A stretch of DNA of 43,834 nt from CAYMLL01 sp964390645 (GTDB lineage: Bacteria; Planctomycetota; UBA8108). Of the stretch, positions 18,388-26,713 are shown one piece after another. Made by a program: the position numbers and the translations under genes. Where the stretch lies: the NCBI GenBank assembly GCA_964390645.1, contig CAYMLL010000021.1:1-43834 (forward strand), written 5' to 3'. How positions within the stretch are numbered: the first letter of the stretch is position 1; every line of letters starts with the position of its first letter. A model generated the notes under the pieces. It ran no database searches and was not told where the DNA came from. It was given only the letters and a program-made list of their open reading frames with translations.

Positions 18388-18975
18388 CTAGGGGGTCAGC
18401 CAGATCGCCGTCGTCCTCTCGCCCCGCACCCGGGGCGTCGCTCCCTCCTGCGGACCACGCTCGTGGTGGAGGACGTCGTCGTCTCCTGCGGGCCGTCGCC
18501 CTCGCATCCCGGAGACGAGCTCGTCGCAGCGTTCGTTGAGCGGGTCGCCGTCGTGGCCTCGGGTCCACGCCCACGAGGTGTCGTGCTCGAGCGCCGCTCG
18601 GGCCAGCTCCTGCCAGAGGTCCGCGTTGAGGATGGGAGCGCCCTTCTTGCGGAAGCCGTTCTTCGACCAGCGTTCGATCCACGCGCTCATGCCCTGGAAG
18701 ACGTACCGGCTGTCGGTGACGATCAGCACCCGCGACGGCTTCGTCAGCTGCTGCAGGCCTCGCAGTGCCGCGGTGATCTCCATGCGGTTGTTCGTCGAAC
18801 TGGGGTCCGCGCCCGCGATCTCCAGCCGCTCGTCCCCCGCGACGAGGATCGCGGCCCAGCCGCCCGCACCGGGATTCGGGCTGCAGCCGCCGTCCGTGTA
18901 GATCAGCACCTCGGGCACGTCGGCGCCGAGGGTCGGACACTCCTGCTTTTCGAGGGGGGAGTCGGGTACCGGCAC
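18388..18975 (-). CDS. rnhA: Ribonuclease HI, 195 aa, with a C-terminal tail
   Basis: RNase HI cleaves the RNA strand of RNA-DNA hybrids in the cytoplasm, removing primers and R-loops. The catalytic set is complete: D28 in IYTDGG, E66 in NNRMEITAA, D88 in VTDSRYV, H141 in TRGHDG and D151 in NERCDELV. The basic handle segment (SAWIERWSKNGFRKKGA) is present. About 45 residues follow the usual end of the fold, rich in Arg and without a known domain, making the protein longer than the typical ~155 residues; a lost stop codon or frameshift could explain this. The start is GTG at 18975, preceded by GAGGAG 11 bases upstream. Confidence 0.93.
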   Translation of the reverse strand: MPVPDSPLEKQECPTLGADVPEVLIYTDGGCSPNPGAGGWAAILVAGDERLEIAGADPSSTNNRMEITAALRGLQQLTKPSRVLIVTDSRYVFQGMSAWIERWSKNGFRKKGAPILNADLWQELARAALEHDTSWAWTRGHDGDPLNERCDELVSGMRGRRPAGDDDVLHHERGPQEGATPRVRGERTTAIWLTP

Positions 18976-19052
18976 GTCAGAGTGTCTCCTCGCAGGTCTT
19001 CTCGGCCACCGCGTTCGCTGTTGTCGATCGCTGAAGAGAGTCGGGACGCGTC

Positions 19053-19080
19053 ATTCTCTGGACTTTCCTCGCGTCGTCAA
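19053..19080 (-). promoter_or_regulatory. Possible rnhA promoter
   Basis: On the minus strand TTGACG (19075-19080) and GAGAAT (19053-19058) are separated by 16 bases, which gives a leader of about 70 bases before rnhA. The region 18976-19408 (433 bases) between the divergent rnhA and Rrf2 genes holds this and the suf control region, and no gene. Confidence 0.35.
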
Positions 19081-19311
19081 CACGCTTCAAGCGTCGCCTG
19101 ACCGCCGGTCGGGGACGCCTCGTCGTTTCCCTTACCGGCCGGTGTCGCGAAATCCCTGCGCAGCGCTGCGGGGATCGCGAGGGTTGCCCGGGCCCTTCAT
19201 CGCTCGTCCTTCCCGGGTCGCCCGGGTATCGCGTCGTCGTCGCTTCTCGGTTCCGGGCCTGGTCGTAATCCGGGGCTCCACCGAACATGACGAGGCTCGA
19301 TCTCAAAACCG

Positions 19312-19365
19312 CTACTCAACAGTAGTATTTTCCTTGAAAAGGACTATCGTTTCGTAGTAGTTTTC
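19312..19365 (+). promoter_or_regulatory. AT-rich control region of the suf operon with three inverted/direct repeats
   Basis: Within an AT-rich island unlike its GC-rich surroundings there are two perfect small palindromes: CTACT-CAAC-AGTAG (19312-19325) and TCCTT-GAA-AAGGA (19331-19343). There is also a direct repeat of AGTAGT followed by a pyrimidine tract, at 19321 and 19356. TTGAAA at 19334-19339 followed after 18 bases by TAGTTT (19358-19363) is a possible promoter, so the palindromes would overlap RNA polymerase contacts. Such an arrangement suits autoregulation by the Rrf2 protein encoded next; the repeats do not clearly match the classical IscR or NsrR boxes. Confidence 0.45.
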
Positions 19366-19408
19366 TTTCCAGGCAACGCGGGAGAAGCTACGCAAACTTT
19401 TGTGACAC

Positions 19409-19942
19409 ATGAAGTTCACGTCTCAGGAAGAGTACGGTTTGAGGTGTGTCCTCGGCCTCGCGCGGGTGACCCGAGGGGACGCCGACGATTCGGAGGCCCA
19501 CAACGTGGCCGAGATCGCCGCGCGTGAGGGGGTCTCGGTGCAGTACGTGAGCCGGCTCTTTCGCCTCCTCGGCAAGGCCGGAATCCTGGAGAGCGTACGC
19601 GGCCGCAAGGGCGGCTACCGGCTGACCCGCTCGGCCGACGAGATCACCGCAGCCGAGATCCTCTCGGCGCTCGGCGGCGCGATCTACAAGAGTGATACCT
19701 GCGAGCGTTTTACGGGGGATCGAAGCTTCTGCGTGCATACGAGCGACTGCTCGATTCGCTCTCTGTGGTCCGGCCTGCAACACATCGTCGACCTCGTGTT
19801 GTCGCGCGTGACCCTCGGAGAGCTGATCGGTGGGGAGCGCAGCATGGGGCAGTGGATCGACGTGCACACCGAAGATATCGGAGTCCTTCATGCCGGGGGG
19901 GGCCAGGGCCCTTCGCAGTGTGGGCGGCCACAGGGCAGTTGA
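19409..19942 (+). CDS. Rrf2-family Fe-S regulator of the suf operon, 177 aa
   Basis: The N-terminal winged helix-turn-helix is typical of Rrf2/IscR proteins (MKFTSQEEYGLRCVLGLA, NVAEIAAREGVSVQYVSRLF, ESVRGRKGGYRL). Three cysteines in the sensor loop, C98, C108 and C114, can bind an Fe-S cluster; the first spacing (nine residues between) is longer than the five in E. coli IscR. The last ~40 residues (after GELIGGERSM) are polar and variable. The stop codon overlaps the sufB start (TGATG), so the two are translationally coupled, and the gene heads the whole suf operon. It probably senses cluster supply and represses or activates the operon from the repeats just upstream. The ATG has no close ribosome binding site, so initiation may be weak or leader-dependent. 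Confidence 0.9.
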   Translation: MKFTSQEEYGLRCVLGLARVTRGDADDSEAHNVAEIAAREGVSVQYVSRLFRLLGKAGILESVRGRKGGYRLTRSADEITAAEILSALGGAIYKSDTCERFTGDRSFCVHTSDCSIRSLWSGLQHIVDLVLSRVTLGELIGGERSMGQWIDVHTEDIGVLHAGGGQGPSQCGRPQGS

Positions 19943-21387
19943 TGTCGAACTCGACCGATCAGCTCGACGAGTTCACTCGTCGGGAATACAAGTACGGATT
20001 CGTCACCGACATCGAGAGTGACGCCGTGCCGCCAGGGCTGAGCGAGGATGTCGTGCGCCGGATCTCCGCCATCAAGCAGGAGCCGGGGTGGCTTCTCGAC
20101 TGGCGGCTGCGGGCTCTGCGGCACTGGCGGAAGCTGGTCGAGCCGACCTGGCCTCACGTCAAGTATCCGGAGATCGACTTCCAGAAGATCGTCTACTACT
20201 GCGCTCCGAAGCAGACGAAGGAGCTCGAGAGTCTCGACGAGGTCGATCCGGAGCTGATCGCGACCTTCGACAAGCTCGGCATCCCGCTCGAGGAGCAGAA
20301 GCGCCTCTCGGGCGTGGCCGTCGATGCGGTCTTCGACAGCGTGTCGGTGGCGACGACCTTCAAGGACAAGCTCGCCGAGCTCGGCATCATCTTCTGCTCG
20401 TTCTCGGAGGCGGTGAAGGAGCACCCGGAGCTCGTGCGCAAGTACCTCGGCTCGGTGGTTCCGTACACGGACAACTTTTACGCGACGCTCAACTCCGCGG
20501 TGTTCAGCGACGGCTCCTTCTGCTACGTGCCGAAGGGAGTTCGCTGTCCGATGGAGTTGTCGACCTACTTCCGCATCAACGCGGCGAACACCGGCCAGTT
20601 CGAGCGTACGCTGCTCGTCGCCGACGAGGGTGCGTACGTCAGCTACTTGGAGGGATGTACAGCGCCGATGCGCGACGAGAATCAGCTGCACGCTGCCGTC
20701 GTGGAGCTCGTCGCCCTGGAGGGAGCCGAGATCAAGTACTCCACCGTGCAGAACTGGTATCCCGGCGACAAGGACGGCAAGGGCGGTATCTTCAACTTCG
20801 TCACCAAGCGGGGTGCCTGCCGGGGGGCGCGCTCGAAGATCTCCTGGACTCAGGTCGAGACGGGCTCAGCGATTACGTGGAAGTATCCGAGCTGCATCCT
20901 GCAGGGCGACGACTCGGTGGGGGAGTTCTACTCCGTCGCCCTGACGAACAATTGCCAGCAGGCGGATACCGGCACGAAGATGGTCCACATCGGGAAGAAC
21001 ACCCGTTCGACGATCATCTCGAAGGGAATCTCCGCCGGCAAGGGCCAGAACTCCTACCGTGGCCTCGTGAAGGTCAACAGGGGAGCCAGCGGCGCGCGCA
21101 ACTACTCGCAGTGCGACTCGATGCTGATCGGAGACTGCTGCGGCGCTCACACATTCCCGTACATCGAGGTCGAGAATCCGGGCGCGCAGGTCGAGCACGA
21201 GGCGTCGACTTCGAAGATCGGCGAGGACCAGATCTTCTACTTGCGGTCACGCGGAATCGATACCGAGGATGCGGTCTCGATGATTGTCAACGGGTTCTGT
21301 AAGCAGGTCTTCCGTGAGCTGCCCATGGAGTTCGCGGTCGAGGCGCAGAAGCTTCTCAGCGTCAGCCTCGAGGGCAGTGTCGGCTGA
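19942..21387 (+). CDS. sufB: Fe-S cluster scaffold subunit SufB, 481 aa
   Basis: SufB is the scaffold on which the SufBCD complex builds new Fe-S clusters in the cytoplasm. The protein is full length and strongly conserved (YKYGFVTDIESDAVPPGLSE near the start, then WLLDWRLRALRHW). Further landmarks are FCYVPKGVRCPMELSTYFRI, YVSYLEGCTAPMRDENQLHA, NFVTKRGACRG, YSQCDSMLIGDCCGAHTFPY and the C-terminal FYLRSRGIDTEDAVSMIVNGF. The start ATG overlaps the regulator's stop codon. An upstream in-frame extension is only a shadow of the regulator gene. It is followed after 49 bases by sufC. Confidence 0.97.
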   Translation: MSNSTDQLDEFTRREYKYGFVTDIESDAVPPGLSEDVVRRISAIKQEPGWLLDWRLRALRHWRKLVEPTWPHVKYPEIDFQKIVYYCAPKQTKELESLDEVDPELIATFDKLGIPLEEQKRLSGVAVDAVFDSVSVATTFKDKLAELGIIFCSFSEAVKEHPELVRKYLGSVVPYTDNFYATLNSAVFSDGSFCYVPKGVRCPMELSTYFRINAANTGQFERTLLVADEGAYVSYLEGCTAPMRDENQLHAAVVELVALEGAEIKYSTVQNWYPGDKDGKGGIFNFVTKRGACRGARSKISWTQVETGSAITWKYPSCILQGDDSVGEFYSVALTNNCQQADTGTKMVHIGKNTRSTIISKGISAGKGQNSYRGLVKVNRGASGARNYSQCDSMLIGDCCGAHTFPYIEVENPGAQVEHEASTSKIGEDQIFYLRSRGIDTEDAVSMIVNGFCKQVFRELPMEFAVEAQKLLSVSLEGSVG

Positions 21388-21436
21388 TCTGGCCCGTCCA
21401 GAGTAACGAAGCAAGCAGCGGAACTACGAGACAGGA

Positions 21437-22198
<762 letters not shown>

Positions 22199-22200
22199 CG

Positions 22201-23562
22201 GTGAGCAGAAACGTGACGACCTCGAAGCAGCACGTTGCGGCAGAGAGCCGCGTCTTTGTCGAGCGCTTTCGCGAGCTGGAAGGCGTCTGGTCCGCGAACG
22301 GCTCGTCGTGGTTCGTCGAGCGCCGACGGGAGGCGTTCGAGTGCTTCACCGCGCTCGGTCTGCCGACGCCGCGTGACGAGGCGTGGAAGTACACCAGCGT
22401 GGCGCCCATCAAGAAGCACGCCTTCCGCTGCGAGGCCGGGCACATCGACGAGTCGAGCCTGAGGCCGTTCGCGATCGAGGGCCTCGAAGCGACACGGCTG
22501 GTCATCGTCGATGGCGTGTTTCGCGCGGATCTGTCGCAACTCGGTGGGCTGGAGGACGGCGTCGTGGCCGAGAGTCTCGCGACGGCGCTGAGCTCGCGCC
22601 GCGCGCAGATCGAGCCACGACTGTCGCAACAGGCGGAGATGAACTCGCAGGCCTTCGTCGCGCTCAACACCGCGCTGGCGGAGGACGGGGCCTACGTCCA
22701 CGTCGCAAAGAACATCGACGTCTCGCGGCCGATTCACCTGCAGTTCGTGGCCACCGCCGAGAAAGCGCCGCTGATGGCGCACCCGCGCGTCCTCATCGAT
22801 GTCGAGAGCGGTGCGCGGGTGAAGGTGATCGAGGATTACGTCGCGCTCAACGACGGCGCGGTTTACCTGGACAATGTCGTCACGGAGGTCTTCGTCGCCG
22901 AGAACGCGCACGTCACGCACCAGAAGCTGCAGCGCGAGAGCTCCGCGGCCTTTCATGTCGCGACGATCGCCGTCGAGCAGGGAGCATCGAGCACCTTCGT
23001 CTCGACCTCGGTCTCCTTCGGTGGAGCGCTCGTGCGCAACGATATTCACGCGCTGCTCGCCGGTCAGGGTGTGGAGTGCACGCTGAACGGGCTCGTCGTC
23101 GGCGCGGACAGGCAGCACACCGACAATCATACGAGAATCGTGCACGCCGAGCCGCACTCGAGCAGCTGGGAGCTGTACAAGTCGGTTCTCGACGACAAGG
23201 CGCACAGCGTCTTCAACGGCAAGATCTACGTCGCGAAGGACGCACAGAAGACCGACGCCAAGCAGACGAATCAGGGGTTGCTGCTGTCGGAAAGCGCCGT
23301 GATCGACACGAAGCCGGAACTGGAGATTTACGCCGACGACGTCAAGTGCACGCACGGCGCGACGGTAGGGCAGCTGGACGAGGATGCGCTGTTCTACCTG
23401 CGGTCGCGGGGCATCGACAGTCAGTCTTCGAGGGACTTGCTGGTCTTCGCGTTCGCGAGCGATGTTGTCGATCACGTGGAGATAGAGCCGTTGCGTGGCC
23501 TCATCGAGGAGCTGGTCTTCGCGAAGCTGCCCAAGAGCAGTCTCCTCGAGTCCAGTCATTGA
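22201..23562 (+). CDS. sufD: Suf scaffold subunit SufD, 453 aa
   Basis: SufD pairs with SufB in the SufBC2D scaffold and is needed for iron acquisition. The N-terminal helical part has LPTPRDEAWKYTSVAPI, a standard SufD signature. The beta-helix core and the C-terminal block (KCTHGATVGQLDEDALFYLRSRGI, then LLVFAFASDVVDHVEIEPLR) are intact, including the conserved His in KCTHGAT. The GTG at 22201 is the first good start after sufC; a second GTG at 22213 is possible and neither has a strong ribosome binding site. Position and size fit the family. Confidence 0.96.
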   Translation: MSRNVTTSKQHVAAESRVFVERFRELEGVWSANGSSWFVERRREAFECFTALGLPTPRDEAWKYTSVAPIKKHAFRCEAGHIDESSLRPFAIEGLEATRLVIVDGVFRADLSQLGGLEDGVVAESLATALSSRRAQIEPRLSQQAEMNSQAFVALNTALAEDGAYVHVAKNIDVSRPIHLQFVATAEKAPLMAHPRVLIDVESGARVKVIEDYVALNDGAVYLDNVVTEVFVAENAHVTHQKLQRESSAAFHVATIAVEQGASSTFVSTSVSFGGALVRNDIHALLAGQGVECTLNGLVVGADRQHTDNHTRIVHAEPHSSSWELYKSVLDDKAHSVFNGKIYVAKDAQKTDAKQTNQGLLLSESAVIDTKPELEIYADDVKCTHGATVGQLDEDALFYLRSRGIDSQSSRDLLVFAFASDVVDHVEIEPLRGLIEELVFAKLPKSSLLESSH

Positions 23563-23576
23563 AGGAGAGGGCCTGC

Positions 23577-24821
23577 ATGGAAACGGCCGTTCCCGGCAAG
23601 TCGAAACTCGACGTCGCGGCCATCCGCGAGGAGTTTCCGATCCTGCGCGAGAAGGTCAACGGCAAGCCGCTCGTCTACCTCGATAACGGTGCGACCACGC
23701 AGAAGCCACAGACGGTGATCGACTCGATCACGGATTACTATTCACGCTTCAACTCGAACATCCACCGTGGTGTGCATACGCTGAGCCAGAAGGCCACCGA
23801 GGCCTACGAAGGGAGCCGCGACAAGGTGCGCGCCTTTCTCAACGCGCCCAGGTTCGAGGAGATCGTCTTCGTTCGCGGCACGACGGAGGCGGTGAATCTC
23901 GTGGCACGGAGCTTTGTCGGCCCGCGACTGCGGCCGGGCGACGAGATCGTCGTCAGCGAGATGGAGCACCACTCGAACATCGTCCCCTGGCAGCTTCTTT
24001 GCCAGGAGACTGGCGCGGTGCTGAAAGTCGCACCCTTCGACGATCGAGGAGAGCTCGACGTGGATGCGTACGAAAAGCTCCTCGGCCCGCGCACGAAATT
24101 CGTTTCGCTCGTTCATGTGTCGAACGCGCTCGGCACGGTGAACCCGATCGAGTGCCTCACCGAGATCGCCAGGGCGCGGGACATTCCCGTCTTCGTGGAC
24201 GGCGCACAGGCCGCGGCGCACCAGCGTGTTGACGTGCAGGCGATCGGCTGCGACTTCTACGCGATCTCCGGGCACAAGGTCTACGGTCCGACCGGTATCG
24301 GCGCGCTCTACGGCCGCCACGAACATCTCGAGTCGATGGTGCCTTACCAGGGTGGCGGCGAGATGATCGTCTCCGTGACTTTCGAGGAGACGAAGTACAA
24401 CAAGGTGCCGTACAAGTTCGAGGCGGGCACGCCGGACATATGCGGAGCGATCGGCCTCGGTGCTGCGATCGACTGGATCGAGAGCGTCGGGATCGACCGC
24501 ATCGGCGAGTACGAGGAAGATCTTCTCGAGTACGCCACCAGGCGCATCGGCGCGCTGCCGGGCATTCGGATCATCGGTACGGCAGGCCGCAAGGCCGGGT
24601 TGTTGTCATTCACGATCGAGAACATTCACCCGCATGACGTCGGCACGATCCTCGACCAGGCGGGAATCGCCGTACGTGTCGGACATCACTGCGCGCAACC
24701 GGTGATGGCGCGCTTTGGCGTTCCTGCGACCATTCGCGCGTCCTTTGCGCTCTACAATACCCGAGAGGAAGTCGACGCGCTCGTCGCCGGCGTGATCGAG
24801 TCGCAGGAGATCTTCAGTTGA
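23577..24821 (+). CDS. sufS: Cysteine desulfurase SufS, 414 aa
   Basis: SufS takes sulfur from L-cysteine, using PLP, and passes it as a persulfide to SufU. The PLP lysine is K234 in SGHKVYGPTGIGALYG, and the catalytic cysteine is C372 in RVGHHCAQPVMARFG, the group II (SufS) type. Other landmarks are VYLDNGATTQKP, NIHRGVHTLS and EMEHHSNIVPW. The ATG at 23577 follows AAGGAGAGG with good spacing, and the longer upstream frame is a shadow of sufD. The stop overlaps the sufU start (TGATG), which links the two partners in translation. Confidence 0.97.
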   Translation: METAVPGKSKLDVAAIREEFPILREKVNGKPLVYLDNGATTQKPQTVIDSITDYYSRFNSNIHRGVHTLSQKATEAYEGSRDKVRAFLNAPRFEEIVFVRGTTEAVNLVARSFVGPRLRPGDEIVVSEMEHHSNIVPWQLLCQETGAVLKVAPFDDRGELDVDAYEKLLGPRTKFVSLVHVSNALGTVNPIECLTEIARARDIPVFVDGAQAAAHQRVDVQAIGCDFYAISGHKVYGPTGIGALYGRHEHLESMVPYQGGGEMIVSVTFEETKYNKVPYKFEAGTPDICGAIGLGAAIDWIESVGIDRIGEYEEDLLEYATRRIGALPGIRIIGTAGRKAGLLSFTIENIHPHDVGTILDQAGIAVRVGHHCAQPVMARFGVPATIRASFALYNTREEVDALVAGVIESQEIFS

Positions 24822-25273
24822 TGTCGGACCTGCGAGAGCTCTACCAGGAGGTGATCCTCGACCACGGCAAGTCGCCGCGAAACTTCCGTGTCATCGACGA
24901 CCCCCATCACTCGGCCGAAGGCTACAATCCGCTCTGTGGCGACGAAGTGAAGCTCTTCCTCAAGGTGGAGGGCGGTGTCGTCGCGGACGTCGGATTTCAG
25001 GGCAAGGGGTGCGCGATCTCGACCGCGTCTGCGTCGATGCTGACCGAGGTGGTTGTCGGCAAGACTCGCGAGGAGGTCGGGGAACTCCTCCGAGCGTTTC
25101 GTGCTATGCTCACCGCCGAGCCGGGAACCCCGCCGGACGCGGCGATGCTCGGCAAGCTCGCGGTGTTCTCCGGTGTTTGCGAGTTCCCCAACCGTGTCAA
25201 GTGCGCGAGTCTGGTGTGGCATACGCTCGACAACGCGCTCAGGCAGACGGACGAGACCGCCACGACGGAGTGA
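24821..25273 (+). CDS. sufU: Sulfur transfer protein SufU, 150 aa
   Basis: SufU is a zinc protein that accepts persulfide sulfur from SufS. It has the three ligand cysteines C39 (NPLCGDEV), C64 (GKGCAIS) and C128 (FPNRVKCASL) plus D41. It also carries the SufU-specific insertion before the third cysteine (about residues 93-115), which IscU scaffolds lack. The ATG at 24821 overlaps the sufS stop codon. A SufS/SufU pair with SufBCD is the Gram-positive-like version of the pathway; SufE and SufA are not present here. Confidence 0.95.
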   Translation: MSDLRELYQEVILDHGKSPRNFRVIDDPHHSAEGYNPLCGDEVKLFLKVEGGVVADVGFQGKGCAISTASASMLTEVVVGKTREEVGELLRAFRAMLTAEPGTPPDAAMLGKLAVFSGVCEFPNRVKCASLVWHTLDNALRQTDETATTE

Positions 25274-25278
25274 GGAAG

Positions 25279-25749
25279 ATGCTGAACGACGAGGACAGAG
25301 GCGACGAGCAGGTCTCCGGTGAGGGAGATCCGCAGTCGCGACCAGCGCCGTCGACCGACGATGAGCCGGGCAAGGCGGAGGCGAAGGCCGACGGGCCCGC
25401 GGCCGCTGTGTTGCGTGTCGTCGAAGATGACCTGACCGCGCTCGAGAAGGACATCGTCGCGCAGCTCAGAACGGTCTACGATCCCGAGATCCCGGTCGAC
25501 ATCTACGAACTCGGTCTGATCTACGATTTCCGGTGCGATGCATCCGGCATGGCTCACGTCAAGATGACGTTGACGTCGCCCATGTGTCCGGTGGCAGGGA
25601 CCTTGCCGTTGGAGGTGCAGGGCAAGGTGCAGGAGGTAGAGGGCGTCAACCACTGCGAGGTCGATCTGGTGTTCGACCCGCCGTGGAGCCCGACGGAGAT
25701 GACGGACGCGGCCCGTCTCGCGCTCAACATGGGTGGGATGAACTTCTGA
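25279..25749 (+). CDS. sufT: SufT-like DUF59/MIP18-family protein, 156 aa
   Basis: The C-terminal two thirds (about 50-156) is a DUF59 domain: LRTVYDPEIPVDIYELGLIY, then MTLTSPMCPVAGTLP with the conserved Cys at 103, then VDLVFDPPWSPTEMTD. SufT proteins in suf operons help Fe-S cluster maturation. The first ~45 residues are acidic and low complexity, probably disordered, and are not part of the domain. The ATG at 25279 follows TGAGGAAG directly after the sufU stop. It is the last gene of the operon and is followed by tandem repeats. Confidence 0.9.
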   Translation: MLNDEDRGDEQVSGEGDPQSRPAPSTDDEPGKAEAKADGPAAAVLRVVEDDLTALEKDIVAQLRTVYDPEIPVDIYELGLIYDFRCDASGMAHVKMTLTSPMCPVAGTLPLEVQGKVQEVEGVNHCEVDLVFDPPWSPTEMTDAARLALNMGGMNF

Positions 25750-25780
25750 GGACTTGTCGTCCCTGAGGAGTGGGGACGGG

Positions 25781-25866
25781 GTGTGGGGAGAGTGTGGGGA
25801 GAGTGTGGGGAGAGTGTGGGGAGAGTGTGGGGAGAGTGTGGGCAGAGTGTGGGCAGAGTGTGGGCA
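25781..25866 (+). repeat. 11-base tandem repeat, G-rich, possible G-quadruplex
   Basis: The unit GAGTGTGGGGA repeats head to tail: a partial copy at 25781, four copies with GGGGA (25790-25833), then three with GGGCA (25834-25866). The plus strand therefore has runs of four G separated by exactly 7 bases (AGAGTGT), which fits the G3+N1-7 pattern for a four-stranded G structure. It lies between the convergent ends of sufT and rpsT. The ordered switch from G-type to C-type copies shows stepwise growth. Confidence 0.9.
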
Positions 25867-25936
25867 GATACGGGGCCCGTCAGGGTGGCGTCCTTTCCCG
25901 GCTCCAGAAGCCACCTGCCCGGACTCTTCCCCCCCG

Positions 25937-26141
25937 GAGCCCCAGTCTGNNNNNNNNNNNNNNNNNNNNNNNNNNNNNNNNNNNNNNNNNNNNNNNNNNN
26001 NNNNNNNNNNNNNNNNNNNNNNNNNNNNNNNNNNNNNNNNNNNNNNNNNCGAGGATCGCGAGCCCCAGTCTGCGAGGATCGCGAGCCCCAGTCTGCGAGG
26101 ATCGCGAGCCCCAGTCTGCGAGGATCGGGAAGCTCAGTCTG
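25937..26141. repeat. 23-base tandem repeat spanning the assembly gap and the rpsT stop codon
   Basis: Three identical 23-base copies begin at 26050, 26073 and 26096; each starts CGAGGATCGCGAG and ends CCCCAGTCTG. A diverged fourth copy (26119-26141) contains the last codons and stop of rpsT. The 13 bases just before the N run (25937-25949) are the end of another copy. The array therefore continues through the gap, and its true copy number is unknown. The copies lie end to end with no spacers. Confidence 0.9.
25950..26049. other. Assembly gap of 100 N
   Basis: Exactly 100 N are present, the usual placeholder for a gap of unknown length. Both flanks are in the same 23-base repeat, so the break was caused by the repeat and the distance across it should not be trusted. 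Confidence 0.97.
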
Positions 26142-26400
26142 CCAGGGTCGCGAGTCGCCGTGTCACCTGTGACTTCTTCCGCGCCACCGTGTTGGTGTGG
26201 TAGATATGGCGGCGGGCTGCCTTGTCCATCTTCGAGATCAGCTGCGGATAGAGCGCCTGGGCAGCGTCCTTTTCGCCCGCTTCGACGTGAGCGACGAGCT
26301 TCTTCGTCAACGTCTTGATCTCGTTCCTGGCGCTGCGGTTGTGGAGGTTGCGCTTGTCGCTCTGTCGCAGGCGCTTCTTGGCTTGCGCGCTGTGCGGCAT
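26134..26400 (-). CDS. rpsT: 30S ribosomal protein bS20, 88 aa
   Basis: bS20 is a helical protein that binds 16S rRNA in the small subunit. The sequence is full length and typical: MPHSAQAKKRLRQSDKRNLH, then NRSARNEIKTLTKKL, AGEKDAAQALYPQLISKMDK and a basic end (HTNTVARKKSQVTRRLATL). The start ATG at 26400 has GAGAG upstream. The stop codon and last three codons lie inside the diverged fourth copy of the 23-base repeat. It is expressed from its own promoter candidate about 50 bases upstream. Confidence 0.97.
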   Translation of the reverse strand: MPHSAQAKKRLRQSDKRNLHNRSARNEIKTLTKKLVAHVEAGEKDAAQALYPQLISKMDKAARRHIYHTNTVARKKSQVTRRLATLAD

Positions 26401-26451
26401 GATGTTGTCTCTCGGTATGGACCGCTCTTTCCGGAGTTTCGCAGAGGGCGA

Positions 26452-26479
26452 ATCTTACAGCTCTCGTCCCGCCGTACAA
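26452..26479 (-). promoter_or_regulatory. Likely rpsT promoter
   Basis: On the minus strand TTGTAC (26474-26479) is followed after 16 bases by TAAGAT (26452-26457), giving a leader of about 45 bases. It lies in the 313-base gap 26401-26713 between rpsT and the TPR gene. Just upstream is CTTTTTTCC (minus strand) after a GGGCCC palindrome, which could be the tail of a TPR-gene terminator but has no clear stem. Confidence 0.5.
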
Positions 26480-26713
26480 GGAAAAAAGAGGGCCCTACCG
26501 GGTCGACTCGCCACGTGGGGGAGGCAGTCGCCGAGCCCGTGCCCGCGGCCGGTGTGGACTCGTGGGGAATCCAGCGTCGCGACCTCCGGCGTGGGCGTCG
26601 AACGGCTTCGACGAGGTCACGGCCGGGGGCCCTCGCACCGACCGGACGAGTCCAGGACGCCTTCCTGACTTCCGGGGTGGTCGCCTGCCGCGGATCCGTG
26701 TCCGCATCCGGCG

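Noticed and set aside
17832..18539. 235-codon plus-strand frame over the gap before rnhA
   Set aside because: It overlaps both the heme-protein start and rnhA antisense, is Arg/Ser-rich and has no domain.
25781..25866. DnaA-box cluster or replication origin
   Set aside because: The unit shares only TGTGG with DnaA boxes, and no dnaA, dnaN or AT-rich unwinding region is nearby.
25937..26141. CRISPR array
   Set aside because: The copies are joined end to end without spacers, and no cas genes are near.
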